A program made the translations under genes and the position numbers. The notes below the pieces were generated by a model that was not told where the DNA came from, made no database searches, and worked only from the letters and a program-made list of their open reading frames with translations. From positions 1 to 37,097 of the forward strand of contig CAIUOG010000007.1 in the NCBI GenBank assembly GCA_903900705.1: DNA of 37,097 bases, read 5' to 3'. This document shows, piece after piece, positions 23,669 through 31,676 of the stretch; position 1 is the stretch's first letter, and each line of letters begins with the position of its first letter. The stretch is from an uncultured Acidobacteriia bacterium (GTDB lineage: Bacteria > Acidobacteriota > Terriglobia > Bryobacterales > Bryobacteraceae).

Positions 23669-25157
23669 TCGCTCCCAGCGCGCCTGCCGGAGCCAACGCA
23701 CCCGCCGGCGCCGGAGCGTCGGAACCACCCAAAGCCGGGGCGGCCTGCGCCGGCGCCAGTTTCTCAAAGGGCACCGGCTTGACCGGCGGAGAGGCGGGCA
23801 CAGGGCCTGTTTTCTCCACTCCGGGCGTCCGCATTTCCCCAGCCGTGTTCGGCTTCATGAACTTCTCCGGCATTTCGACGTTCGGCGCAGTCATACCCGC
23901 CGGAACCGGACGCACGATCTCCGGCGTCACAATCACCAACAGTTCCGTATTGTTACGGCTGACCGACTGCGACTGGAAGAACTTGCCCAGCACCGGAATG
24001 TCGCCCAGAAACGGGATTTTTTCGAAAGTTTTCGTGAGCCGGTTGTCCAGCAACCCGCCGATGGCGAAGCTCTGGCCCTCGGCCAGTTCCACTTCGGTAC
24101 TCATCTTCCGGGTTGTGAGTGCCGGAACCGTGAACCCCTGCACGGTCAGACCGTTCGTGTAATCAAGCGCACTGACTTCGGGAGCAACATCCAGATGAAT
24201 GGTCCCGCGCGGTGTTCTTTTCGGCGTGAAGTTCAGGCGGATGCCGTACTCCCGGAACTGGATGGTGATCTGCCCCACACCGGAGCCGCCGCCCTGAATG
24301 GTGGGAAAGGGAAACTCGCCGCCGGCGAGAAAGCTGGCCTTTTTGCCGTCGATGGCGAGAACGTTGGGCTCGGCAAGAACCTGCAGCAGGCCCTGGGATT
24401 CCAGTGCCTTGATGGTTGCGCCCAGGTTCAGGTCCGGGCGCAGCACCAGCAGGTTCAGCGCATCACTCAACGTCACGGTGGCCGGCGCGTTCCCGGATTT
24501 CGTGATGGTCGGGGCAGAGAACTGCTGCGTGGTCACGCCGCCAACCGTGTTCGTCGCGCCGGTACTGAACAGGTTCATGCCCAGCGCGGTGCTCTTGCTG
24601 CGGTCGACCGAGGCAAACCGCACCTTCAGCAAAATCTGCGTTTCCACCTCCGGCGCATCCACGTAGAGCAGGTTGACGACCTTGCCCAAGGCTCCCGCGA
24701 TGGTGGCTGCGCGCTGCGCGCCCAGCAAATCGTTGACCTTGCCGCGCAGAAACAGCGTCTCGTTCTCAGCTGTCACGTCGATGGCCTGGCCCGGCAGTTC
24801 TTTCTTCAACTGGCGACGAACCGCGTCGAGCCGGTTATCGGACAGGAACGTGCTGGGCCGGACCGTTACGTCGAAGAACTGCTGACCGCCGGTTTGCTGC
24901 CAGAGAATAAGACTGGTGGTTCCGGGCGCCCTGCCATTCAACATCAGTTGTTGTGGGGCGATGACCGTGACTTCCGCGACATCGGACGATCCAACCGCGA
25001 CTTTCGTCACCGGCACCGCCGTGTTCACCAGGATGGACTTCCCGGCGCCAACAAAAAGTTCGTCCGGCGCCGCATCCTGCGCGACGGCGTTCCGGCCGGC
25101 ACTGAGCCCGGTCAGCAGAACCAGACCGGTCAGGGAAAAAGAAGATATACGCTTCAC
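23655..25157 (-). CDS. cpaC: Tad/Flp pilus secretin CpaC/RcpA
   Basis: A 500-residue outer-membrane secretin. A signal peptide ends near NAVAQ. The N-terminal pilus-assembly domain is at about 30-110 (VNTAVPVTKVAVGSSDVAEV), with a BON-like segment to about 165 (LRGKVNDLLGAQRAATIAG). The secretin core is at about 175-420, with the signature VELAEGQSFAIGGLLDNRL and VTPEIVRP. It forms the channel for the Flp pilus in the outer membrane. The tail is Pro/Ala-rich, longer than usual. The start overlaps the cpaB stop by four bases (ATGA), so the two are translationally coupled. Confidence 0.95.
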   Translation of the reverse strand: MKRISSFSLTGLVLLTGLSAGRNAVAQDAAPDELFVGAGKSILVNTAVPVTKVAVGSSDVAEVTVIAPQQLMLNGRAPGTTSLILWQQTGGQQFFDVTVRPSTFLSDNRLDAVRRQLKKELPGQAIDVTAENETLFLRGKVNDLLGAQRAATIAGALGKVVNLLYVDAPEVETQILLKVRFASVDRSKSTALGMNLFSTGATNTVGGVTTQQFSAPTITKSGNAPATVTLSDALNLLVLRPDLNLGATIKALESQGLLQVLAEPNVLAIDGKKASFLAGGEFPFPTIQGGGSGVGQITIQFREYGIRLNFTPKRTPRGTIHLDVAPEVSALDYTNGLTVQGFTVPALTTRKMSTEVELAEGQSFAIGGLLDNRLTKTFEKIPFLGDIPVLGKFFQSQSVSRNNTELLVIVTPEIVRPVPAGMTAPNVEMPEKFMKPNTAGEMRTPGVEKTGPVPASPPVKPVPFEKLAPAQAAPALGGSDAPAPAGALAPAGALGAIKPL

Positions 25158-26104
25158 TTACCGCCCTCGGAGGAGCGTTTGGCTCCATAAATCACTTCCA
25201 CTGCAACTGGCGCAGCCGCTTTGGGTTCCGGCTGGGACATCGCGGGAGCCGTGGCCTGCATCATCCCGGACATGTCCGGAAACACCGGAGGCCGGGGCGC
25301 GGTCCGCCGCACGACGGGCGGGGCAGGGGAGCGTGCCGGCGCCGGCGTCGGAGTATTCGCCTGTGGCGCGAAATCGTTGTCGGAGAAAAGGCGGGAGAGA
25401 ACCGCGCCTGACGTCTGGGCGATCTTCGTATCGAGCGGGTTGCGCAACACCAGCTGAATCCGCGTTTCCGCATTCGCCAGGCTTAGAATTTCCGCCTGAT
25501 CGGGAGTCACCAGCAGATTCACCACCTGCACCTGAGCGGGCTTGCCCTGCACATCCCGCGCAATATCGGTTCCGGCGGAAAGCACTTCCAGGTTTTGCAA
25601 CAGCGTTTTGACCTTGGTCCCGGAATTACCCAGGCTAACCCCAAAGGCGCTGCTGCCGCCGGAACTGGCGATCAGTACATCCACCCGCATACCCGGCGTC
25701 ACGAAGCCCGCGACACCGACCACGTCGTTTACCTTGACGGCGCAGGCCCGCATTCCGGGCGGAATCGTTGCCGCCAGTCCGCCACCGGAACCCAGCGCGG
25801 CAAGACGTGTCTCAAGTACCGGTTCGCCCGAATAGATCGGCGCGACCACTCCCCGGCCCACCAGCGGCTCCGGCTTGGCGTTCATCCCTTTCGCCAGCGA
25901 ACCCGGCCAGTCTGTAGTTGTGAGGTCCTGCGCGCGCAGCACCGTTCCCACTTCCAGATCATGCGCGGCAACCACCACCTGCGGGAATTTCTGGACCTGC
26001 GTACTGGCCGATAACTGATTCCGGGCCACCCTGTAAGCGATAAAGGTCACGGCCAGGGAAACCAGGAGCGCCACTGAGGCAATCACCAGGAGTCTGCGAT
26101 TCAT
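25154..26104 (-). CDS. cpaB: Flp pilus assembly protein CpaB/RcpC
   Basis: A 316-residue protein. A membrane helix (LLVIASVALLVSLAVTFIAY) is followed by a SAF domain (VVVAAHDLEVGTVLRAQDL) and the CpaB core (GMRACAVKVNDVVGVAGFVT, PGMRVDVLIAS, VVNLLVTPDQAEILSLANAE). The C-terminal third is a Pro/Ala-rich tail. CpaB sits in the periplasm and links the inner-membrane motor to the secretin. It is divergent from the TonB-C-like gene across 265 bases, so cpaB-cpaC probably has its own promoter, apart from the main tad operon. Confidence 0.93.
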   Translation of the reverse strand: MNRRLLVIASVALLVSLAVTFIAYRVARNQLSASTQVQKFPQVVVAAHDLEVGTVLRAQDLTTTDWPGSLAKGMNAKPEPLVGRGVVAPIYSGEPVLETRLAALGSGGGLAATIPPGMRACAVKVNDVVGVAGFVTPGMRVDVLIASSGGSSAFGVSLGNSGTKVKTLLQNLEVLSAGTDIARDVQGKPAQVQVVNLLVTPDQAEILSLANAETRIQLVLRNPLDTKIAQTSGAVLSRLFSDNDFAPQANTPTPAPARSPAPPVVRRTAPRPPVFPDMSGMMQATAPAMSQPEPKAAAPVAVEVIYGAKRSSEGGK

Positions 26105-26369
26105 CTTCTAAACCTTCTTGCTGCGCTTCGCGGCATCAACGTTCCCACCTTGCAATTCGGAATCCATTCGGCGCGACGGAAGTTATCCTGTTGTTTCATG
26201 GACTTGTACCGTCGGTTTCGGCGGAATTTCCCCGGAGGTGTGAACCATTGTTTACTCTATTATCCGGGACGTGCATCCTTGTGGACACTGCCTGACGCAA
26301 ACTATTTGTTTTCAGTGCTCTTTCTGTGGCCTCTGAATTGCCTTACAACCGCGACTGATCGCTCCGCCT
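26105..26369. other. Divergent intergenic region between cpaB and the TonB-C-like gene
   Basis: These 265 bases separate two divergent starts and must hold the promoters of both. The middle is relatively AT-rich (around 26240-26320). I find no convincing -35/-10 pair, operator palindrome or riboswitch. The forward frame through it is not protein-like. Confidence 0.4.
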
Positions 26370-27854
26370 ATGCAGACACTCGGGCTCAAATACCTGCATC
26401 TGTCCTCTTTCGCCGGCGTTCAGAAAAGCGCGACGGAGCGGGAAGCCGCATTCCAGGTGTTGCCCCCATCGCGTCGCACCGCCTCGTTTGCCGGTTCCGT
26501 TTTGGCACACGGCGCGGTATTCCTGTTTTCCGGTTTATTCTCGGAATACTCGGTTCCGGAAGCCGATCCCGGTCCACCACGCCACTATTCCCTCCAGCTT
26601 CTGAGGCTGAAACCCAACCCGGCTCCCTTCGATTTGACCGCCGCGATGTTTCGCTCTCCCCGACAAAAACTGGACGATCTTCAAGCGAAAAATACTCCGG
26701 AACCTCTGCCGGATCAGAGCCTGCAGGATTTCTCCCGCCGGGAGCGCCTGCAGCAGTGGCTCGACGCGGTCGAAAAAGAGATTCTGGAGGGGCAGCTCAT
26801 CACGGATTCTGATGAGCCGGCAGATGCCCCTCCGCGCCCGGTACTCTATTTCATTCCCTCCCACGAAAATCAGGCCTCTTCGGCGGTCTTACCTGCTGCC
26901 CGCGGCGCAGGCATTCCCAGGCCCGTCGCGCTACCGCCCGTGCTTGCGCCCGAAGTGACAGAGGACTTCAAAGCTTCTCTGGGCACGATCGTCTCCATGC
27001 TGAATCATGCGCTGCCCGCGCGCCCGATGGCGCCTCCGCCCGCCACGATTCCCACGCCCCGCGCTCCCTCCGTGGCCGCGCTGCCTCCCCCGCAACTCGC
27101 ACCGAAAGCAATCGTATCCGGAGCACCTTCCGCACTGAACGTGCAGCTTCCGGCCAGCGTGCAGCTTCCGACGAGAAGGATGGCTCCCCAGACGATCACA
27201 TCCACACCGCGCCCCTCCGGCGGAGGCAGAGCAGCCGGCATGCCGGAAGCACCCACTCTGGGCGTTGCGAGTCTGTCGCCCCAAAACCTGGCCTCCGCAA
27301 ACCTCGCCGGCCTGACCGGAACTCTGCCCATCGCCGTCCCAGGACCGGCGTCGCAACCCGGCATGGGAGCGCCGGCGGCCTTGCCCGGTCCCAAATCGGT
27401 ACGAATCGTGAAGCCGCAGAACGGTCGCTTCTCTACCGTGACAACTTCTTCATCCAGTGCCGTGGCCTTCCCCGGAACCGAAGGGCTGCTGCAGGGCAAG
27501 GTTGTCAACACCGCCTACGTGAATGTGGGTCTGAAGAAGAACTGGATCCTGCAATATGTGGTTTCCTCGGAAGAAAACGTCACCGGCGCGGCAGTTCCCG
27601 TGGAGGCTCCGTGGCCCTGGGTGATCGAGCGACCGGAAGAGGTGTCGATCGGAGGGAACGATTACGTCATCGTCCACGGCTTTATTCGCGCGTCGGGTCG
27701 TCTGGAAGATCTCGCGATGCAGCAGACCGAGGCGTTCCCCGGCAGCGAATTCCTGATGAAGCTGCTCAGCAACTGGGAATTCCGGCCCGCTTCCCGCAGC
27801 GGTACCCCCGCCACGGTCGAAATCCTGCTGATTATTCCCTCAATTGCAAAGTAG
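26370..27854 (+). CDS. Proline-rich membrane protein with TonB-C-like domain, inside the Tad locus
   Basis: A 494-residue protein. One membrane helix lies at about 38-58 (TASFAGSVLAHGAVFLFSGL), with basic residues before it. A helical stretch (LQDFSRRERLQQWLDAVEKE) and a long Pro/Ala/Ser-rich linker (about 160-350) follow. The C-terminal domain (about 370-494) ends in LLSNWEFRPASRSGTPATVE, which resembles the TonB C-terminal fold. This is the layout of an energy transducer or periplasm-spanning tether. It is the only plus-strand gene in the locus, divergent from cpaB and 9 bases from the end of the tadG-like gene. No ExbB/ExbD is nearby. A role in pilus assembly is inferred from position. Confidence 0.78.
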   Translation: MQTLGLKYLHLSSFAGVQKSATEREAAFQVLPPSRRTASFAGSVLAHGAVFLFSGLFSEYSVPEADPGPPRHYSLQLLRLKPNPAPFDLTAAMFRSPRQKLDDLQAKNTPEPLPDQSLQDFSRRERLQQWLDAVEKEILEGQLITDSDEPADAPPRPVLYFIPSHENQASSAVLPAARGAGIPRPVALPPVLAPEVTEDFKASLGTIVSMLNHALPARPMAPPPATIPTPRAPSVAALPPPQLAPKAIVSGAPSALNVQLPASVQLPTRRMAPQTITSTPRPSGGGRAAGMPEAPTLGVASLSPQNLASANLAGLTGTLPIAVPGPASQPGMGAPAALPGPKSVRIVKPQNGRFSTVTTSSSSAVAFPGTEGLLQGKVVNTAYVNVGLKKNWILQYVVSSEENVTGAAVPVEAPWPWVIERPEEVSIGGNDYVIVHGFIRASGRLEDLAMQQTEAFPGSEFLMKLLSNWEFRPASRSGTPATVEILLIIPSIAK

Positions 27855-27863
27855 GGCTCTTCC

Positions 27864-29399
27864 TTACTTCACCAGTGAAACGACTCCCCCGGCGGTATTG
27901 CCGCCGGTCGAATTTCCGTAAGGCAGCCGCATCGTGATGGTGGACGAACCGGAAATCGTTAGTTTGTCCGCCACAATCTGGCCGGTTGCCGTGGTGGCTC
28001 CGGAGGACCCGGAAATTGTCAGGCTGTTGTAGTTGGAGGTGTTGGCGTTATTTTCAGTCAGCAGGATGGTTCCCTTGACGTCCAGCGTGCCGCTGCAACT
28101 GAGGTTATGGTTATGGATACCGGTCGCAGTGGGGGCCTCCCAGATCACCAGGCCCTGATAGACGGATGAGGAAGGCGTACCGGTTAGCGACAGGCTGGAA
28201 GAACCGCTGACGTTCAGTACCGAAGTGCCTGTCAGGAAGATCAACTGCCCCTGTCCGGTAACGGCATCGCTCGAAAGCCCGCTGGCGCTGTACATATTCG
28301 AACCGTCGCCGACCACCAACCCCGTCGCTTGCATATAGTAAATCCCGGGGGCCATAACGCCGTTTGTGCTGTCTCCCAGCGAAATTCCGTTGGGGTAGAC
28401 GCCAGTGAAGTAAAGATTGCAGGGGTTGCCGCCGGACGGGCAGCCGAGGGCGGACCAACTCACGCCCTGCTGGCAGGCACGGGGGGCTCCCGCACCCACG
28501 TTGACGCTGCAGACGACCGGACTCGTAGTAAGACCAGATGTGCTCGGCGCTGTCACCGAAGCATAGGGGTTCACTCCGGGCGCTGTACTTACGCTGGTGG
28601 TCATGGCGCCGGCCGATCCGTTCTGTACAGAGCTGCTGCCGGTGATGCTGGAGGTCCCCATGGAGGAAAGGCTGCCGCCGGTTCCCGTCGTGCAACTCCC
28701 GTTATCGAGGGGACCCGCATGGGAAAGATCGATCGTGCTGGAACCCGTCACCTGGAACGACGCCGTGCTGCCACAGGCTCCTCCGGTTCCCGCGCAGGAA
28801 TCAATCGCGATCGCCATCTGTCCCCCCCCGCAGACCTTCAGAGTAGAGGTTCCCGTGACGCTGAGCGCATCGGGCAGATTGCCGCCCATGATCACAAGAG
28901 GGCTGCCGCTGTTTCCCGTGATGACCGCCGTCGATTGTGCCGCAATCTTCAGAGACGTGATACCCAGAACTTTCATCAGGGACGTCGGCGCCGGCCGGAT
29001 CAGCGTGATTCGTGCCGCGGCCGGTGAGTAGCTGCCGCTGATGGTGACGCCGCCAACGGACGTCGGGAAATCTACCTTTATGGTGTCGCCGTTATCCGCC
29101 GAAAAACCATTCAGGGAGGCATAAGCGCAGGGCGTCAGCGTCGACCGGGTGGCGCAGGTGAAGGTCGCGTTGCCAAACGCGTTTGCGCCTGTGTTGGTGC
29201 CGCCTTTGATGCTGCTGATCGCCGCCTGAGCAGCCGCGTCCGCCGCCGCCTGTGCCATCTGTCGCTGCGCGTACATCCGGGACATGTCGATCGCAAAGCC
29301 CAGCATGCCGATGAACACGACTCCCATGAGCAGGATCATCAGCAACAGCGCCTGTCCCCGGTTTTTCCGCCCGTAGTGCAATTTCAGTTTTCCCTTCAT
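27864..29399 (-). CDS. TadG-like protein with Ser/Thr/Gly-rich repeat passenger
   Basis: A 511-residue protein. The N-terminus is the TadG/TadE-like Flp anchor: RGQALLLMILLMGVVFIGML, then DMSRMYAQRQMAQAAADAAA. The remaining 450 residues are rich in Ser, Thr, Gly and short beta-prone repeats (VTGTSTLKVCGGGQ, VTGSSTIDLSHAG, LNVSGSSSLSLTGTP, LTISGSSTITMRL), which suggest a right-handed beta-helix. The usual VWA domain of TadG is not seen. The ATG at 29399 was preferred over an upstream TTG because of the GGAG/AAGG ribosome sites. It is the last gene of the main tad operon. Confidence 0.85.
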   Translation of the reverse strand: MKGKLKLHYGRKNRGQALLLMILLMGVVFIGMLGFAIDMSRMYAQRQMAQAAADAAAQAAISSIKGGTNTGANAFGNATFTCATRSTLTPCAYASLNGFSADNGDTIKVDFPTSVGGVTISGSYSPAAARITLIRPAPTSLMKVLGITSLKIAAQSTAVITGNSGSPLVIMGGNLPDALSVTGTSTLKVCGGGQMAIAIDSCAGTGGACGSTASFQVTGSSTIDLSHAGPLDNGSCTTGTGGSLSSMGTSSITGSSSVQNGSAGAMTTSVSTAPGVNPYASVTAPSTSGLTTSPVVCSVNVGAGAPRACQQGVSWSALGCPSGGNPCNLYFTGVYPNGISLGDSTNGVMAPGIYYMQATGLVVGDGSNMYSASGLSSDAVTGQGQLIFLTGTSVLNVSGSSSLSLTGTPSSSVYQGLVIWEAPTATGIHNHNLSCSGTLDVKGTILLTENNANTSNYNSLTISGSSGATTATGQIVADKLTISGSSTITMRLPYGNSTGGNTAGGVVSLVK

Positions 29400-29432
29400 A
29401 TGCTCCAGCCTTCGCTTCAACAGTCCCTGTCT

Positions 29433-29927
29433 CTAATTCGTAATCACGCCTTCGGCAATGCTTCCCAATCGCATGGTGATCGGGAGATAGGTAAAAAACG
29501 GGTCGTAAGGGTAAACGATCTTCACGCTGACCCGGCTGCCCTTCGTATTCGTGCCATCCGGATACGTCACCGTAATCGCAACGTTCGATGTCTTCATCAG
29601 GCTCCGACTCGTCCACGTGGTTGCGACGGCCACAACCTGAGTCGGGTTATTCCCCGGGCCGCTTGGCCCGTCCACGCCGGAACCAGTGCGGGTACTGCCG
29701 TGCGTCACGGCATATCGGACGGCAACCCTGGCCGCGTTTGCCACCGATGTGGAGACCAGCACCGCGCGACAGAAATCAATCACTGCAAAAAATACGGTGA
29801 ACAGCACGAATGAAGTGATCGCAAACTCAATCATCATGCTGCCCCGCCGCGCCTGACGACTGCCACCCCAGACCCAGCCTCTCTGCGGAGCCCTCTGGCG
29901 CACAGGACTCGGAAAGAAGCCGGCCAT
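29433..29927 (-). CDS. tadE: TadE-like minor pseudopilin
   Basis: A 164-residue protein. The N-terminal 29 residues are a basic leader. Gly29 is followed by S-M-M-I-E34-F, which fits the G/X4E-F prepilin-peptidase site. The hydrophobic helix (FAITSFVLFTVFFAVIDFC) comes next. The C-terminal domain ends KIVYPYDPFFTYLPITM, typical of TadE. TadE and TadF are minor pilins needed for Flp pilus formation. The start shares one base with the stop of the PilZ-TadE gene (TGATG), so the two are co-translated. Confidence 0.9.
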   Translation of the reverse strand: MAGFFPSPVRQRAPQRGWVWGGSRQARRGSMMIEFAITSFVLFTVFFAVIDFCRAVLVSTSVANAARVAVRYAVTHGSTRTGSGVDGPSGPGNNPTQVVAVATTWTSRSLMKTSNVAITVTYPDGTNTKGSRVSVKIVYPYDPFFTYLPITMRLGSIAEGVITN

Positions 29928-30799
29928 CAGGTTGTCAACCTCATCACAGCCCGGCGATGCACCACCGTCGGTGGCAGCGTGAGCGAAATGTGCAGGGAGG
30001 GAATGCTGAATACGGAAATCAGCGGCTTATACGTATAGGTGACATCCACGCACGCGAGCGTATAGAGCGTCGGTTCCGGGTCGGCGGGAGGTGTTGCGGT
30101 GCAGGTGCCCTGTCCCGGGCAGGTGATCGTTCCGTTGGCGTTGCGCGAATACACCACCGACACGGACGCCTTGTTCTTCAGGGATGCGGTTGTGTCCGCG
30201 ACCACCGTGGTGATCTGCGAATACGTGGTCGTACTGGTCGAACCATACTGAACCCCGGTCCGCGCCGCATCGGCAATCGTGATCCAGGCGAAAATGAAGG
30301 CCCCGAAGTTCACCGCGTTGATGATGAGCAGAAACATCAGCGGGATAATCAGCGAAAGCTCAATCAGTGACTGGCCGCCCTCATTCGACTTTGCCGCTTT
30401 GGTTACCGCTCCCCCGGTCAGCGAGGTTTCGAGCAATGCTTTCAGACCGGCTTTTTCTTTTGCCGTCAGATCCACGAACTGCAGCCCCACTCCGTCCGAA
30501 CCATGGCGAACCACTTTTGCCCAGAGCATCACGGCGCTGAACGAGGGTACGGCGTCTTTCTGGGACGGAGAGATTCGTCCGGTCTGCAGCGCCAGACGCA
30601 CCAGCGTGCCGGGGTACCAGCGTTGCTCGGTGTATAGGTAAGTCCCGGTAAGGCTGATGTCGCGCAGTTGATGAGGCGACGGCGTGCCGCCCTCATAATA
30701 GAACGCAGTAATGGCGGATGCGGCTCTGCGAGGCTCGCGCCGGCGTTCGGAGTCGCCCTGCAGCCACTTCTTCAGTCCTTGTAGGAAACTCGGCGGCAT
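29927..30799 (-). CDS. PilZ-TadE fusion protein
   Basis: A 290-residue fusion. Residues 18-125 are a PilZ domain: RRREPRR gives the RxxxR motif (Arg20/Arg24) and LRDISLTG gives DxSxxG (Asp47, Ser49, Gly52), the two c-di-GMP-binding motifs. Residues 140-290 are a TadE-like pseudopilin: NEGG/QSLIELSLIIPLMFLL, where a cut after Gly142 would leave Glu147 at position +5, as in known pilins. So the PilZ domain stands in place of the leader peptide, on the cytoplasmic side. The C-terminal domain includes a Cys pair (about CPGQGTC). It is followed by tadE. PilZ alone is a common fold; its joining to TadE is the unusual point. Confidence 0.9.
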   Translation of the reverse strand: MPPSFLQGLKKWLQGDSERRREPRRAASAITAFYYEGGTPSPHQLRDISLTGTYLYTEQRWYPGTLVRLALQTGRISPSQKDAVPSFSAVMLWAKVVRHGSDGVGLQFVDLTAKEKAGLKALLETSLTGGAVTKAAKSNEGGQSLIELSLIIPLMFLLIINAVNFGAFIFAWITIADAARTGVQYGSTSTTTYSQITTVVADTTASLKNKASVSVVYSRNANGTITCPGQGTCTATPPADPEPTLYTLACVDVTYTYKPLISVFSIPSLHISLTLPPTVVHRRAVMRLTT

Positions 30800-30825
30800 A
30801 GTTCAACGGTCCTTTTCGGACCTTT

Positions 30826-31242
30826 TCACACCAGTATCTCAACGTTCTTTGCCGTCAGGCAGGTTTCCATATTTTCCGGTGAACAAATCAGCAACTGATC
30901 GCCCGGTAGTGTTCCGGAAGCATACACGGTCCGCGCGGCCAGTTGCAGCACGCTGCGGCAGCGGCTCCGCACGGGTGAGATGCGGAACGTCCCCAGATTT
31001 TCCACCGTCAGCAGTACCCGGTTGTCGGCATCCAGATAGATCACATCAATCGGGAAAAGCAGCCCGATGGTGTGCACTCCCTGTGACGGCTTCACCCAAA
31101 TACCCTCGCCACTCTTCAGCCGCCCCCTGCCAATCAGGCCCCGGAGTCTGCTGAATGTGGTATCGGCGGTGCGGACGGAGAGGCTCAGAAAGGACTGTCG
31201 CGTCTGGTTATAAACGCATACCGTATCTTTCCGTTTGGCCAT
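30826..31242 (-). CDS. DUF192 protein
   Basis: A 138-residue protein. The DUF192 pattern is clear: TFSRLRGLIGRGRLKSGEGI, VHTIGLLFPIDVIYLDADN and VLQLAARTVYASGTLPGDQL. The ATG at 31242 was chosen because GGGAGG lies about 6 bases before it; a longer frame to 31326 has no such site. Many DUF192 proteins are secreted, but no signal peptide is seen here. Its function is unknown. It sits between the micro-ORF and the PilZ-TadE gene, 26 bases from the latter, so a role in the pilus system is inferred from position. Confidence 0.85.
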   Translation of the reverse strand: MAKRKDTVCVYNQTRQSFLSLSVRTADTTFSRLRGLIGRGRLKSGEGIWVKPSQGVHTIGLLFPIDVIYLDADNRVLLTVENLGTFRISPVRSRCRSVLQLAARTVYASGTLPGDQLLICSPENMETCLTAKNVEILV

Positions 31243-31382
31243 TGCGCGTCCTCCCGTCGTCCGCCAGACGGTCGCGGATTTTGTGGTCCGGATCGTATCC
31301 CCGGACTCTGTTTTGATGATTTCCATTGCCTCTGACTGACTCCTTCGGGCCAGAACAGAGCCAACGCTCCGCCTGATCCCGA

Positions 31383-31478
31383 TTCTGAGGGGTAGCTTGT
31401 CCCCCTGTGGTCCCCTCAGAACCCTGTAACGATTGCGCCCTGGATTCCCACAACCGGGGGAATCCGGCCACCGGCCGG
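31383..31478 (-). ncRNA. Candidate structured RNA element in the tad operon
   Basis: Three strong inverted repeats are packed into about 100 bases. TTCTGAGGGG/CCCCTCAGAA (31383-31392 with 31412-31421) is a perfect 10-bp stem with a 19-base loop. GGATTCCC/GGGAATCC (31442-31449 with 31458-31465) is a perfect 8-bp stem. CCGGCC/GGCCGG (31464-31469 with 31473-31478) shares two bases with the previous stem, so the two may exclude each other. No T-run follows on the minus strand, so it is not a plain terminator. It could be a riboswitch, attenuator or processing site. I match no known class. Confidence 0.5.
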
Positions 31479-31528
31479 CAAACCTTCGCCCTGGAGTACG
31501 GGACTGGTTCGTCCAACCTTCCGATCAG

Positions 31529-31624
31529 TTAGTCGACGTTTTTACGCCGGCGCTGGATCAGAAATACCAGCACGACGACAAACAGGATTGCCGCCACGAT
31601 GCGAACCATTGTTGTGTTGTCCAT
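31529..31624 (-). CDS. 31-residue single-pass membrane micro-protein
   Basis: A 31-codon frame starting at ATG (31624) with AAAGGAGA eight bases upstream. The product begins MDNTTMVRIV, spans the membrane with AAILFVVVLVFLI, and ends QRRRKNVD. The good ribosome site, hydrophobic core and basic cytoplasmic end all fit a real small membrane protein. It lies between tadC and the structured spacer, in the direction of the tad operon. Its function is unknown. Confidence 0.75.
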   Translation of the reverse strand: MDNTTMVRIVAAILFVVVLVFLIQRRRKNVD

Positions 31625-31676
31625 GTCTCGTCTCCTTTCCTGAAATATCTTAAATTCTATTGCACGAATTCAAATT

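Noticed and set aside
26150-26812. Forward frame covering the cpaB/TonB-C spacer and the start of the TonB-C-like gene
   Set aside because: Its product is Arg/Ser-rich without a fold. The overlapping frame has a membrane helix and a TonB-C-like end.
31383-31421. The 10-bp hairpin as an intrinsic terminator
   Set aside because: No T-run follows on the minus strand, the loop is 19 bases long, and co-directional tad genes continue downstream.
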